64,000 nucleotides of DNA from Megascapheus bottae (lineage: Eukaryota; Chordata; Mammalia; Rodentia; Geomyidae): NCBI GenBank assembly GCA_024803745.1, contig JANJXV010000029.1:22682001-22746000 (forward strand). The letters are read 5' to 3'. The notes under the pieces were generated by a model, which saw only the letters and a list, made by a program, of their open reading frames with translations, searched no databases and was not told the DNA's origin. Numbering within the stretch: position 1 is the stretch's first letter; each line of letters opens with the position of its first letter. The translations under genes and the position numbers were made by a program. Shown here one piece after another: positions 1 to 12,160 of this stretch.

Positions 1-205
1 TCATGTTTTTGTCCCCATTTCCCTTCCCCCCTCTCAATAATCTTGTTTTCCCCTTCCCTTTCCTATTTCAAATAAACAAATAAATGTATATGCAAGATAC
101 CAGGTAACAAAGTCAGATACAGTAACAATAAGAGATTAACCATAAGGGCAAAAAAAAAGCGAAGAGAAATAAGATAGTATATTAAGAACAGCAATCACAC
201 AAGAT
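1..205 (-). repeat. L1 3'-UTR fragment, cut by the window edge
   Basis: C-rich run followed by 'aaataaacaaataaatgtat', 'accaggtaacaaagtcagat' and 'ttaagaacagcaatcac'. The same order recurs at 836-1148, 37703-38072 and 41541-41836. Read on the minus strand it is the G-rich polypurine part of an L1 3' UTR. Its 3' terminus lies to the left of the window. Confidence 0.75.
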
Positions 206-835
206 AAAGCTCTTGTTTCCATATCCTAGATATTAATACATGTTTGAATACCTTTGAGAAGGTAATGTAGGCAATACAGTTCATCTTCAAAGAATTTAAA
301 TGTCTAGCAATTTCAGTATATAAGGTATTATAACTTTATAAGCAAGAATGCTTTGTTTCACTCATTCTGTGGCTGGGCTCTGTGAATCTGACAAGGTGCA
401 GGTAAGAAGAGAAAATCAAGTGACTTTTATCTGATGTTAGTATTTGATATTTGTTTGACCTATTCAAGAAGGCTTTCATCAAAAAGCCATGATGATTACC
501 AAAAAGGTAGGTTATGTAAGTGACATTTGTGTACACTTTTTACAGCACCAACTCACTCTTTCCAAGAAAAAGAATATTCTTTACTTGGTACACAGAGGCT
601 TCTTTCTCATGAGAAATCCATGTATGGATTGTTTTCAGGTGTCAATGGGGATTTTCGGAGAATTCTCTGCATCTGCTATTTCTCAGTTCCTTTTAGCTCA
701 AATAACCATTGTGCCTAAATGGCAAATGTTTTATTTTGCCCCCTTGATGATCAAGGGAGGTAATAATTGTGAGTACACTTTGAAAATTGGGAGACAATAA
801 GGAAGTTAATGTCCTAATCAGAACAATTCCTTTTT
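206..835. other. Intronic sequence, nothing recognised
   Basis: AT-rich sequence with no repeat family I can name. A frame of about 100 codons at 489-800 has no recognisable domain and no gene context. Confidence 0.5.
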
Positions 836-1148
836 AATATTTTTATTATATTTTATTGTCAGGGTGAGGTGTAGAGGGATTATAGTAACATTTGTCAGGT
901 AGTAGGTACATTACTTTTTGAACATTGATACCCCTTCCCATCTTTTTCTCTCACTTTCTCTCCCCCCACCCCTCCCAATCATCTTGTTTTTCCTCTTACC
1001 ATCCCTATTTCACATAAACAAAGAAATGTATATACAATATACCAGAAACCAAAGTCAGATGAGTACCAACATGTGATAAATCATAAGGGGAAAAGAGGAG
1101 AAAAGTAATAGCTTTACATAGTATGTTAAGAACAACAATCACTTCTTA
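836..1148 (-). repeat. L1 3'-UTR insertion
   Basis: Starts with the T-rich end 'atttttattatattttattg' and 'gaggtgtagagggattatag', passes a C-rich tract near 960-980 and ends near 'ttaagaacaacaatcac'. Minus-strand L1 3' end without ORF2, so strongly 5' truncated. Confidence 0.8.
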
Positions 1149-1149
1149 A

Positions 1150-1375
1150 AAATGAGCCAGACTCTGATGGGTCTACCCGGAGTCCTTGTTAATCCAGAGT
1201 CAGAGATCTGAGATCACAATTGAAAGCCTGAAGGGTAGTCTATAAGGCTCTTACTAACAACTAACGATGAAAAAGCCAGAGCAAACCTCTGACTAAGTGG
1301 TACATCAATTGCCTTCAGCACAAAATCTCAGGAACAATACCTTGGCTCTGAGTTCAAGCTCTGATTAGTCTGCTC
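1150..1375 (+). repeat. B1-like composite SINE, degraded
   Basis: Retains 'atctgagatcacaattgaaagcc', 'aaggctcttactaacaacta' and a right-part B-box-like 'gagttcaagctctga'. The order matches better copies such as 24494-24718. Confidence 0.55.
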
Positions 1376-1774
1376 GCATATATGTACACACTCCAACCAC
1401 CAATCAGACTTTTTAAACAATCCTTTATCAATGAATTCTTGTTACATCTTATTATATATGATTTAGAAAAAAATCATTACTATTAACCTCTTTCCTTTCC
1501 TGCTCTGACACCTTTTGATATGTGTAGATAAGGATTTTCAGGTCTGCCTGAGCTCTACAGTAAGATAATTAAGATGATGTCTCAAAACAAAGCACACGGA
1601 TTTCGAGGAAAAATGTTGAATGCAGAAGCTGACAAGTATGTAGCTTTGTGGAATGTGAGGATTTATTTGAAGTTAAAATCATATTTGGGTGTTGTTTATG
1701 GGAGAAATAAGATTTGTGTGTGTTTATGGGAGAAATTAGATTGTGAGTGAGAGAATGGGCACACAGGCTATTAT

Positions 1775-1985
1775 TAGAGATTGAATTCAGGGCCTGGGAA
1801 CTGTGCTCAAGTTTTCCTCCTGAAGACTAGTGCTCTACCACTTGAGCTTCGGATCCACTTCTTGAGCTATGGTGGTTAATTGAAGATAAGAGTTTCCTGG
1901 TATCTGTTCAATTTTTGACCACAGATCCTCAGATTACAGTCTCCTGAGTAGATAGGATTATAGGCATGAGCTTAGTGCTTGGCTT
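1775..1985 (-). repeat. B1-like composite SINE
   Basis: Antisense copy: 'gattgaattcagggcctggg' and 'ctctaccacttgagc' (right part), then 'cctgagtagataggattata' (B1-like head). Old and divergent. Confidence 0.75.
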
Positions 1986-2001
1986 AAGAATATTTTAATG
2001 A

Positions 2002-2198
2002 GGGCAGGGGAGTTTGGTCTAGTGGTAAAGTGCTTGTCTAGCATCCACAAAGACACATTGGATTCCTCGGTACCACATACATAGATAAAAGCCTGAAGTG
2101 GTGCTGTAGCACAAATGGCAGAGCACAAGGCCTAGAGAAAGCCCAAGGACAGTGCTTAGGCCATGAGTTCAAGCCTCAGAACTGGCAAAAAAAATAAA
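2002..2198 (+). repeat. Dimeric ID-like SINE (IDL-Geo type)
   Basis: Left half has 'gagtttggtctagtggtaaag' and 'taccacatacatag'. Right half has 'gaagtggtgctgtagc' and ends 'gaactggcaaaaaaaa'. Mutated relative to younger copies (34641, 58985). Confidence 0.85.
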
Positions 2199-2226
2199 TG
2201 AATGAATAAAAGAACATTTTAATGAA

Positions 2227-2445
2227 GGCCGGGCACTGGTGGCTCATGCCTCTTCTCCTAGCTACTCAGGAGGCTGAAATCTGTGGCTCTCAGTTCAAAG
2301 CCAGCTTGGGCATGAGAGTCCTTAAGACTCTTACGTGCAATTAAGCCGCTACAAACCAGAAGTAGCACTGTGGCTCAAGTGGTAAAGCAAACTAAAGAGC
2401 TCAGGGACAACACTTAGGGCCAGCCAGACTTCAAGCCCCATCGTT
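2227..2445 (+). repeat. B1-like composite SINE
   Basis: Head 'gccgggcactggtggctcat', 'gctactcaggaggctgaaat', 'cagttcaaagccagct', then the right part 'agtagcactgtggctcaagt'. A more decayed relative follows at about 2455-2665 ('gtacaagcctatgacccca', 'gagatggaatcatggctcag'). Confidence 0.8.
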
Positions 2446-2665
2446 CAAGGCCCCATAGATCAAGTTGAATGTGTGGGTACAAGCCTATGACCCCAGAAAC
2501 AAGAGGAAGGCTTTCAAAGGCAAATGTTCATTTTCAGGATGAAGGCAAGCACTTACAGAGAAAATAACTAGGAAGAAATAGAGATGGAATCATGGCTCAG
2601 CGGTCAAGTGACAGCCCAGCCAGCTACAGGCTTAGAGTTGAAATCTTAAGAAAAGATTCCATAAT

Positions 2666-4784
2666 ATCTGACTGGTGATAATCCCTTAAGATGAGAAGTC
2701 TCTGCTTTATCATATTTTATGTGCCAAAACCTACAAAGGAGAGAACTTTTTTTATGCTATTTAGCTCGATCTTATGTAAGTCTTCTGTTTGTCCATCATT
2801 GCTGAATGTGCTATATATGTGTATGTGTAATATATACTATACATCTATGTATATCCAACTCCTTGTCACTTAGAAGCCATCCTGGTCATGATTACTATTT
2901 AAATTTCCCAATATCCAGTATATGAATAAGACTTATTTTACTTACCAATGGCCCCATACACAGAGTTAGTCTTATAGACCCTTTGGAAAAAGCAAATAAA
3001 AGCCTTCACATTCTTCATGTAAGTGAAAAAGAGAATCTACTATGAGACATTTTGAGAGAAGACACAATTAACAGTAAGTGTATTATAGAATATTATCATC
3101 ATTGTTCTATATTATTTCATTGTTCATCTTGGATAATAAGCTTACTCTCCTTAAGTGATTTATAAAACTTTATGTAGTAGTATACTTAGTGTAAAACACA
3201 CTATTTATAAGTGTCATTGAATCTGATACTTGTGATAGCCACTGAATTTCTTGGCATAAGCCCTCATGGATTACAAATAACTGCTACTAATATTTATGCT
3301 ATGCAAATATTCAAAATCATATAAAATATGTATATAGTGCATAATAAAAATACTGTAGGGATAATATTGTTTATAACGAAACTTTTAGGCAAACATCAAA
3401 ATGACTATAAAGAATTTTTTGTTAGAGGATAAATTCCATAAGGAACAAAAGAGATAAAATGTGGCTCTATCTTTACATAAAGTTCCTGAAAGTACAATAT
3501 ACACTGAATACATAATTTCTACTCTTTTCCCTTTCCTTCTTTCTTCTATCAGTCTTCTGGTGAGGAAAAACTAGAGTATTAAATTTTACATGCAAATTTT
3601 CAGTAGTTTGCAAATGACTTGGTGCAATCTTGCCTATTACATTATTTGATTCCTACAACTAGTATTTAAACTGTTGAGCATGTAGTTTATGTTTAAATAT
3701 ACAGCCCTACTTTCATATAACTGAGACTCTTATGGGCTTGTCAAATCTGCATATTTCTTTCTTATAATTTGTTAAAGGAATGTTCTATGAATGTACGTAT
3801 TCTTCTTGCACAGCTACCAAGTGTGAAGGTAGCACATGAATATTTAATAAAAGTATAATAAGATATGAAGCATGGATTATATAATTTTTAGCATTTTCTT
3901 TTTGATTATATTTGGTATGATATCATTTTATTCCTATAGAAATATAGTGATGAATATGAGACATTGTAACCTTTTTCACAAGTGAAGATTGGAACACGTG
4001 TGTATCATATATCAGAAATTACTACAATTGATGGCTTAAGTTGAAATTAGGAAGAATTTTTAATACAATGGTATTAACTTTTAGTTCAATGCCATTAGTT
4101 CTCCTACATATTGCTGGTAACAAAAATGGTAATTATATAAAACTTTTACTATTTTTAATTTTTTATGGACAAGATCAGATGCTTCAAAATTAACTCTTTA
4201 CAATCTAGGTATTCCTTCCTTTTACTTCGATGCTTTTCTTTATATTATTTCTTTATATTCTTTTTATTTTACTATCTATATTAATTTGCTTTTAACTTTA
4301 TATATGACTGTACAAGAGTGTTTCAATTCAACATGGTCTATGTCTCTTGAACAATGTAATCTCTTTCTTTGTGCTCTGTAATCTTCCCCCTCCCTTATAA
4401 TTGATTGAACTAGTTCCATTTTCATATGTGGACATTGAATAGTATAAATGCATTCAACCACCATTTTCTTTCACCTCTATTTGACCTGACTCTCTCTGAT
4501 AACTTATACTCCAACTTCCCGGCATTCATTTGATTAAACTCTAAGTTAGTTGTTCAAAAGAATTACACAACTGGAATTCTCCCCATACGTGTACCCTATT
4601 TGTGCATATAGTCCTATTATCCTGTTTTCAATACTTTCAATGTACAAAAACCAGTTGTAGAAGCTCATTAACTCCCATGGTTAAATCTGAACATTGCTGT
4701 TCAGATTTATGCTTCTTTTAGCATATTATGGTCTCTCTAATGAACAGAAATAAATTGCCCTTTTCTCACAAAAAATCATTTTGT
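2666..4784. other. AT-rich intronic sequence, mostly unassigned
   Basis: No gene and no young repeat. 4240-4500 has T-rich, minus-strand L1-like texture that may be an old L1 3' region, but I cannot place it firmly. The 2691-2873 frame is short and featureless. Confidence 0.4.
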
Positions 4785-5105
4785 TTGTCTGGAAATAAGG
4801 GGTTTATTTTTGTGATTGTTGTTCTCAATGTAGTATGTACAGTTATTTCTTTTCTCTTTTTTCCCTTATGATTAATCTCATGTGGTTACTGTATCTGACT
4901 TTGTTACCTGGTGTATTGTATATACTTTTATTTATTTATTTAAAACAGGGTAAAGAAGGAGGGAACATGATGACTAGGAGGGGTTGGGGGTAGGGAAACG
5001 GGGACAAAAACATGAGAAGGGAAATTAGTGTTCCACAAGTAATGCATCCACTACCTGACAAATACAACTGCAAACCCCTCTATACATTGCTCTGACAATG
5101 AAAAA
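4785..5105 (+). repeat. L1 3' UTR, sense copy
   Basis: 'ggtttatttttgtgattgtt', 'gactttgttacctggtgtat', then a polypurine tract with four G-runs (4980-4983, 4986-4990, 4993-4995, 5000-5003), 'aaaaacatgagaaggg' and the terminal 'gacaatgaaaaaaaat'. This is the plus-strand counterpart of the minus-strand L1 tails elsewhere in the window. The G-runs form a G-quadruplex-type motif. Confidence 0.8.
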
Positions 5106-5800
5106 AAATATTTTATTTTATATAGCAGCTCCTGAAGAAAGATGTCTAAAACCTAAAGTCAGTCTATATAGTCAAGCTATCCTTAGACAAGTTGGACTCT
5201 ACTGACACTGCAAACTTGTAAGATAAAAAGGGAACTGTCAATTATCTAGAGAGTTAAATTGAAATTATCTAAATGTCCTATACTGTTATGGCTGCAAGCC
5301 AAATTATTGGAATAAAAATAATTAAGGTATTGAGTATTCTGTCAGAAATATAGAGAGGATTTTACATTTTAAAAAAATTGTCGTAGATGTTTAAGAAATC
5401 TCCCATTTGAGTCCAAATCCTTCTATCCATCTCTGTCTTAAAATTTCCAGCTATATTTCACAGAAATCTATCCTTTGTATGGTCTCATTAACTAATTTAC
5501 TTCAGAACACCCATGTAGACCTCAGGAGAATCAAGGATATTCCATGATTGTAGAAGTGATCCCCAGAAAATTGTCATCATAAAACTAATACTCTATGACA
5601 TCTCCTCATTCATTTAATTATGTCTCCCTATGTCTTATGAGTCCAGCCTTTGGAAAACACTAGCCTGCTTTCTGTGGCTAGACATTTAACTACTACAGAC
5701 ATCTCATAGCAGGAGTATGAACTGTTGCAAAAGACTATTATAAAATACTTTCCCACAAAGGAACATCATTTCTTATAAACGAAAATACAAGCAGACCATA
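5106..5800. other. Intronic sequence, nothing recognised
   Basis: Mixed AT-rich sequence with no gene, RNA or repeat that I can assign. Confidence 0.5.
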
Positions 5801-5802
5801 AG

Positions 5803-5892
5803 GAAGTAGAGTTGTGGATCAGGGATAGAGAAGTTGCCTTAAGTAAAAGAGATAAACTAAAGCACTAAGTCCTGAATTCAAGCCCCATTACT

Positions 5893-5896
<4 letters not shown>
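5803..5896 (+). repeat. SINE right-monomer fragment
   Basis: 'gagttgtggatcagggatag' through 'cctgaattcaagccccatta'. Only the right part is preserved. Its 3' end runs directly into the microsatellite at 5897. Confidence 0.6.
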
Positions 5897-5964
<68 letters not shown>

Positions 5965-6013
5965 GAGACAGAGAGAGAGACAGAGAGAGAGACAGAGAGA
6001 GAAACAGAGAGAC

Positions 6014-6044
<31 letters not shown>

Positions 6045-6090
6045 CAGACAGAGATAGAAACAGAGACAGAGCTAGAGAGAGGAGAGACAC
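5897..6090. repeat. (AC)n then (AGAGAC)n microsatellite
   Basis: About 18 AC units, then a long interrupted AG/AGAC purine tract. The minus-strand frame 5878-6090 (Leu-Ser-rich, then Cys-Val) is an artefact of this repeat. Confidence 0.95.
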
Positions 6091-6393
6091 AGTGAGAAGA
6101 TATGAAAGTTATGAAGGTAGAATGAGAAGGAAGACAGAGAAAGATGAAAAGGAAGAGTCATAGGCAATATGATCAGGGCACATTATATGCTTCTATAGAT
6201 ATAAATTGCTTATACAGTACAGTTAATACATGCTAGTGAAAAGAACTTGTGAAATGTACTTTTAGTGTGCATGTGTGAAACACTAAGTCCAACATAAGGC
6301 TCTACATCAGATTACTTTTCATTTCAAAGTGCTTCGAATTTCACATATTAAGAACAGAGGCTTTCCAACATATGTATGGATATAGATAAGAAA

Positions 6394-6397
6394 GGGA

Positions 6398-6457
<60 letters not shown>

Positions 6458-6470
6458 AAAGAAAAGAAAG
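6394..6470. repeat. (AAAG)n microsatellite
   Basis: Near-perfect GAAA repeats degrading to gaaaa. It explains the Phe-Leu-Ser-rich minus-strand frame at 6348-6551. Confidence 0.95.
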
Positions 6471-6946
6471 ATATAGAATGCCTTCAGTGATTTTAAAGAA
6501 TCCCTCTGCACTTGGAAACAGAAAGTAGGAGAGGGAGTTGAGCACTGTCACTCTACCTGACTGACCAACTGACAGTTTCTTTCCTAGCCTTGAAAAGAGA
6601 GCTTTGAAACAAGTTGCATTTTTTAAACAAATTACATTCTATTGTAAAGCATGTTATAATAATATTGTATATGAAAGGACCTAACAGAAGGATACACTAT
6701 ATATATATCCTATATATATATACATTTAGCTTATATACATATATACATGAACAATGTTAGGTCACTACTTATTCAATTTTCACTGATATTTTCAGTTTCA
6801 ATAGTAATTTTTATTTTTTCTTTTCTTGTGATTAGCAGGTTGTCTTGATTCATTCTGTATTTTATGAAAACATGTACTGATTTGTATCTTCAGTATCTAT
6901 AGCTGTCATTACATAGTGTTAGGAATTACAGTTTTAGGAAAATAAC

Positions 6947-6975
6947 TTTTTTGCCAGTCCTGGGCCTTGAACACT
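6947..6975 (-). repeat. Terminal stub of the dimeric SINE
   Basis: 'ttttttgccagtcctgggcc' is the reverse complement of the SINE 3' end ('ggcccaggactggcaaaaaa'). Only about 28 bp is preserved. Confidence 0.55.
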
Positions 6976-7034
6976 TACTTTTATTGCAATGATCAATATG
7001 AAAACTAAAGAAAGATGGGCAGCTTTGCCCAAGC

Positions 7035-7250
7035 GACTAGACTACTCACACTTGTGATCCTAGATGTTAAGGAGGCTGAGATCCTGCCAGGCTGGGAAGG
7101 AGACTCTCATCTTCAACTGACCACCAATCACCATCCCCCCCAACAATAAAATGGAGCTGTGACTCAAGTCGTAGAGGACTGGCTTTGAAAGCAAAAACTG
7201 AGTGACAGCACCTAGATCCTAACTTAAACCCCAGACCAACAAAAAAGAAA
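7035..7250 (+). repeat. B1-like composite SINE, degraded
   Basis: 'gtgatcctagatgttaagga', 'ctgagatcctgccaggctgg', 'ggagctgtgactcaag', ending 'cccagaccaacaaaaaag'. Confidence 0.7.
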
Positions 7251-8645
7251 ACTAACCACAACAAAAGGAAAGATGATGCATTTTCCAGCCTCGAGAATAA
7301 AAGGAGAGAGAGAGAAAAAAAACGGGCTAAAGAGAAAGTTTGAAAGAGTCTCTGGATAGACACATACTAACCAAAGCAATGCCGCTTATGTCTGATACAG
7401 AACATTCTAATCTGAAGACTGTCTTTGCCTTCCAGCTGAGGGTAATATCTGGGCATCTGTGATTTGACCTTGACCTCCAAAGTTTGAAGGACATCAATCT
7501 AGCAGAGCTGTCCCTACGCTCTTTGCTCCTTAGTCCAGAGTTTTAAGGTCAGGAGATGACATGACCATCAGTCAGACTGAGACACATTCCTGCTGATGGT
7601 GTTATATTCTCTGTCCAATTTCTTACTCTCAGCACTTAACTTGCTTGAAATGGTAATACATGGTGCTATGCTGTCCACCTCCTTTTGCCCTCCTGCTTGC
7701 CAAGTCCGCATTTTTCAGTTTTTTCTCCCCGTGCCCTACTAAAATGAAATGAATCACCTCTAAAGAACCTGAGCACACCCATCTGATTTACAACTGCCCT
7801 GAAACCCCGGTCAGAGCCGGACAGCAACCTCTTCCTCCTAGAGTCTAAAGAATGAGTCTAAATACATGTAAAACAATTCCAGTACTTTCCCTGCTTCTGG
7901 GGACACTTTCATTTACTTCTCTTGACTTTTTTTTAAGGTAAGTCACTACATTGTTTCATCTAAAGGAAGACTTTGCTTAAATATTTCATTAAAAATACTT
8001 GCAGTCTGAGATGGTTAATGTTGATTTGAAAAGGAGTTAGGGATTTTTTCCTTGTCCAGCTAATTTTTTTTAACATCTGGCAGCTGGAATGGCTCACTGA
8101 AATGCTGACACAATATTATTTAAATAGCTTTGCCTGGGAGGCTAGGAGAAGCTATTTAAGACAAACTTCAAGAAGTGCTGGTGAAATAATAGTCGAAGTT
8201 ATGTCATGTCAGCCAGTTCCTTGCCCAGACCAGCATGGTATGGCTGGAGCTATTATCCTTCATGGAGACATAAAATCTATCTCTTGATCCTTTTCGTCAT
8301 TAGAGGTACTATGGGAATTATCCCTAAGGGTAGTCCTATGCATCTCACAGGTGTTTGGGCTGGTGGTCTGATATACCTTTTCAATGTTTCCTGAATCAGG
8401 GTACAGTTTTTGGAAGGGCTCTAAGTTTATCATTCTACCTCTAGTTTGCAATTCACATGAAAATGGCTCTGTTATTGCAGTGACTAATATGAAACCTATT
8501 AAAGAAGACTGAGATAGAGTCTTTTAACCTTAATTTAAGTCTTCCTTTTAGCTCAACTGAAAGATAATTTCAATTTAGTTGCCTACTCATCAGGCTAATA
8601 GCTTTCTATAAACTCAGGGAAACTTCCTCATGTCCTTTGTTAAAT
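7251..8645. other. Intronic sequence without a recognised repeat
   Basis: About 1.4 kb of mixed-composition sequence, less AT-rich than its surroundings around 7400-7850. No exon-like frame with splice signals was found. Confidence 0.45.

Positions 8646-8647
<2 letters not shown>

Positions 8648-8689
<42 letters not shown>
8648..8689. repeat. (GT)n microsatellite
   Basis: About 20 uninterrupted GT units. Unlike most microsatellites here, it has no clear SINE next to it. Confidence 0.95.
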
Positions 8690-8690
<1 letters not shown>

Positions 8691-9224
8691 TCATTATGGT
8701 GGACATAGAGCATAGAGGCTGGCCAATCTAGGTTAAAATTCCGTACTCACAACTCCATTTGCTATCTGTATCTCTAGAATGCAACAAATATTTTAGTCTG
8801 TAAAAGCTTTACCCATCTCATAAGAGTATCCTGTGGTGTGATCTAATATCATGGCTATTTTAAATGGCAAACCCTAATTTGATTATCTCCTTTGGGTAAG
8901 TGAGAGAGTTCATATTTAGCACAGTTGGGAAATTAGATTGTCTTGAAAATACAAACACACACTATGTAATCACAGTCTTGGAGAAATTTATGACTAAGAT
9001 CAATAGTGCTGCTTTTTGTCTTTCTCTGTAGTTCTTGGCTATATTTGCTCCCTTTACCCAACTTCCTGATTATTTGGGTATGTCCATTTTAGTGATGTTA
9101 CCCCAACAGAACATCATGCTGTTGAACCTCATTCTATGAGAGAATGACAGTAATGTACCTCTATTTCTTCCTCCCCAGGTTAAAAAAATCCTGCTTACTT
9201 TTCTTGCCCATTTTAATTTCAGTT

Positions 9225-9630
9225 TTTGGTTTTCTATGATTTAAACTCTGTGTGTTAAACTTGCACTCTACCACTGGAGTCATGTTTCAGAGCTGTGCTT
9301 TTAGTTTGATTTGCAGATAGGGTCTCAAACTAGCTTTTCCCAGGTTGGTCTTGAAACCATGATCCTTCATTTCTTTGTATTTTGCATTTATGAAACAGAG
9401 AGCTCCTTGCTCACACTTGCAATCATAGTAATATGGCTTTTTTATTCATTAACTGGAATAAAAGCCATCCCAGGCAGGAAAGTTTGTGAGAATAAAGATC
9501 AAAACAAGCTAAAAAATGGACCTTTTGCAAATGTAGTAGAATTCCAGCCTTGATTTGACAAAGCTAAGGGATAGCATCAGTACTGAAATAACAATAACAC
9601 CACCAACAACAATAACAATAACAAAACCAT
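9225..9630. repeat. Two degraded B1-like SINEs
   Basis: 9225-9385 is antisense ('cactctaccactggagtcat', 'ggtctcaaactagc'). 9413-9630 is sense ('cacttgcaatcatag', 'aagccatcccaggcagg', 'attccagccttga') and ends in an AACAAT-rich tail (9586-9630). Confidence 0.5.
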
Positions 9631-9856
9631 TTGGGTTTCAGTGGCTCATACCTATAATCCTACCTATTCTGGAAGCTGAGCTATATATGCACCATAGTTT
9701 GAAATCAGCTCAGGCAGAAGAGCTCCCTGGAGCCTTTTATCTGCAATTAATCACTCAAAAACTGGATGTGGAGCTGTGGCTCCAAATGGTAGAGTACTAG
9801 CCTTGAGTACAAGAGCTTAGGAATATTGCCCAGGCCCTGAGCTCAAACAACACCAA
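9630..9856 (+). repeat. B1-like composite SINE
   Basis: 'gtttcagtggctcatacc', 'gaaatcagctcaggcag', 'tggagctgtggctcc', ending 'gctcaaacaacaccaaaaaa'. Followed directly by the GGAA tract. Confidence 0.75.
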
Positions 9857-10016
9857 AAAAGTGGAAGGAAGAAAGAAAGGATGGAAGTAGGAAGGAAGGA
9901 AGGAAGGAAGGAAGGAAGGAAGGAAGGAAGGAAGGAAGGGAGGGAGGGAGGGAGGAGAAAAAAGAAAGGAAAGAAAGAAAAAGAAAGAAAGAAAGAAAAG
10001 AAAGAAAGAAAGAATA
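9857..10016. repeat. (GGAA)n / (GGGA)n / (GAAA)n polypurine tract
   Basis: A 160-bp purine-only stretch growing out of the 3' end of the SINE before it. Minus-strand frames at 9797-10031 are artefacts of it. It is capable of triplex formation. Confidence 0.95.
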
Positions 10017-10024
10017 AGAAACAA

Positions 10025-10706
10025 GAACCAACTTTTATGTTGTATAGCTGAAGTTTTGCTTTATAGCTTTAAAGTGTGGATGTACAGAGCTCACGGCCTG
10101 ATTTCACTTCATGTCCTTGACATGTGTGTAGTAGAAAATTAAACCAATGACAAGCATGGTCTTTGCCTGAACTTGCTGATTTTATGAACTGGAATAAAAA
10201 TGCTTGTTATCAGACATTAAATATGGGGCATTTTGAATCCCTGAGATGAAATGCTTAATGTGAACTTACTCAGCCTTATAAATAAATTTAAAAAGTTAAT
10301 TGACCTGCACAAATTTGTTACCAACCTTCCCTTTCCCAGGGTGCTTAACTTCTAGTAAAATGTAGGAAATCAACATTTCTATCTGTTTCCATCTCAGATA
10401 GTTGTGCTTATGGGAGGTGATTAAATGAACATTGCTTACTTTGTATGGGTATAATAATTTACTGCAGTGCTGCGCGCAAAAAGCATTCTTATTAAGTTAA
10501 CCACAAATCTATGAATTTGATCCAGAATTAATTGATATTTATGTATTTATTTGTTATATCATTGATTAATTTACTTTTTTGTGTTAGGGTTGGAATGCAG
10601 GGCTTTGTGTGTGCTAGCACATTTTCTCTACTGACCTGTATCCCACCTCTGACTCTGATTTTATTGCAGTGAAGAATTAGAACATTTTCTATGTAAGAAA
10701 GGGTTG
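10025..10706. other. Intronic sequence with one old SINE remnant
   Basis: Mostly unassigned. 10564-10660 ('gtgttagggttggaatgcag', 'cccacctctgactc') looks like a decayed antisense SINE. Confidence 0.4.
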
Positions 10707-10721
10707 CGTGTGTGTGTGTGT

Positions 10722-10764
<43 letters not shown>
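10707..10764. repeat. (GT)n microsatellite
   Basis: GT repeats with one GTCT interruption, about 50 bp before the L1 ORF2 segment begins. Confidence 0.95.
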
Positions 10765-10766
<2 letters not shown>

Positions 10767-10814
10767 ATCCCATCCCTGTAAATAATCCACTAGGTGCCTA
10801 CTTTCATAAATCCT

Positions 10815-11953
10815 AACCTTCTGTATTTAAAGAATCCTATAGACTCTACTCCCAAGCTCCTTGAGCTGATTCAAAGCTTTGGAAGAGTAGCAGGCTATAA
10901 AATCAACCCTCAAAAATCAACAGCCTTCCTTTATGCCAACAGTGAGAGGAACGAGGCAATAATCAGGAAAGAAACTCCTTTCACAATAGCCTCAAAGAAA
11001 ATAAAGTACCTAGGAATTAGCTTAACTAAGAATGTAAAGGACCTTTTTGATGAAAACTTTAAAACCCTAAAAAAGGAAATTAAAGCAGAACTAAGGAAAT
11101 GGAAAAACCTCCCATGCTCCTGGATTGGAAGAATCAACATTGTGAAAATGACAATCTTGCCAAGAGCTATCTACAAATTCAATGCAATACCCATCAACAT
11201 CCCAATGTCATTCTTTAAAGAAATAGAAGAGGCAATCCAAAATTTCATATGGAATAATAAAAGACCCCGTATAGTAAAAACACTTCTTAGCAGAAAGAAC
11301 AGCACAGGAGGAATTTCAATTCCAAACTTTAGACTCTATTACAGAGCTATAATTCTCAAAACAGCTTGGTACTGACACAGGAACAGGCCTGAAGACCAAT
11401 GGAATAGAACTGAGGACCTAGATATTAAACCACAGACCTATGGCCACCTAATCTTTGACAAGGGAGCCAAAAAAATAGAATGGAAGAAAGACAGCCTCTT
11501 CAACAAGTTGTGCTGACAGAACTGGTTAAGCACCTGCAGAAAACTAAAGCTGGATCCTTCTTTGTTACCTTGCACTAGAATTAACTCCAAATGGATCAAA
11601 GACCTGGAGGTAAAAGCTGACACACTGAAAACTCTACAGGAAGGAATAGGAGATACACTAGGCCTCCTTGGCACAGGTTGAAACTTTCTTAATAAAGACC
11701 AAGAATCACAACAAATCAGAGAAAGGCTGGATAAGTGGTACTGCATTAAACTGCAGAGCTTTTGCATGGCAAAGGACATAGCTAGTAAACTAATCAGGAA
11801 GCCTACAGAGTGGGAGAAGATCTTCACCAACCAAACAACGGACAAAGGCCTCATATCTAAAATATATCAACAACTCAAAAAATTGAATCACTCCAAAACT
11901 AACCTCCAAAGTAACAACCATCCCATTAAAAAATGGGCCAAAGACTTAGAGGT
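10815..11953 (+). mobile_element. L1 ORF2 segment (dead copy)
   Basis: The frame at 10794-11375 reads as the distal reverse-transcriptase and following part of L1 ORF2, with typical stretches '[18 protein letters not shown]', '[12 protein letters not shown]', '[12 protein letters not shown]' and '[10 protein letters not shown]'. A Trp codon in the usual Trp-Tyr-Trp context has become TGA (11373-11375). Later parts (11766-11950) remain readable after further stops. It lacks the ORF2 start and the 3' UTR, so it cannot be active. Its second half is repeated in inverted orientation at 12265-12851. Confidence 0.95.
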
Positions 11954-12160
11954 TTTTTTTTTTTTTTTTTTTTTTGCCAGTCCTGGGCTTGAGCTCAGTG
12001 TCTGAGCACTGTCCTTGGACTTTCTCAAGGCTAGAGCTCTACCACTTGAGCCTCAGCACCACTTCCGGCTTTTTTCTATGTATGTGGTACCGAGGAATCG
12101 AACCCGGCTCTTCATGCATGCTAGGCAAGCACTTTAACCGCTAGGCCAAACTCCCGGCCC
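11954..12160 (-). repeat. Dimeric ID-like SINE between two inverted L1 segments
   Basis: Poly-T, 'gccagtcctgggcttgagct', 'aaccggctcttcat'-type left half, ending 'ccaaactcccggcccc'. A short TSD 'cttagag' brackets it (about 11946-11952 and 12160-12167). Removing it joins the plus L1 directly to the minus L1. Confidence 0.9.

Noticed and set aside
5878..6090. Leu/Ser-rich protein on the minus strand
   Set aside because: Pure translation of an AC/AGAGAC microsatellite. The same applies to the frames at 9797-10031, 21460-21772 and 45393-45593.
10794..11375. A 193-codon ORF that could be annotated as a reverse transcriptase gene
   Set aside because: It is a fragment of L1 ORF2 with stops shortly afterwards, no ORF2 start and no 3' UTR.
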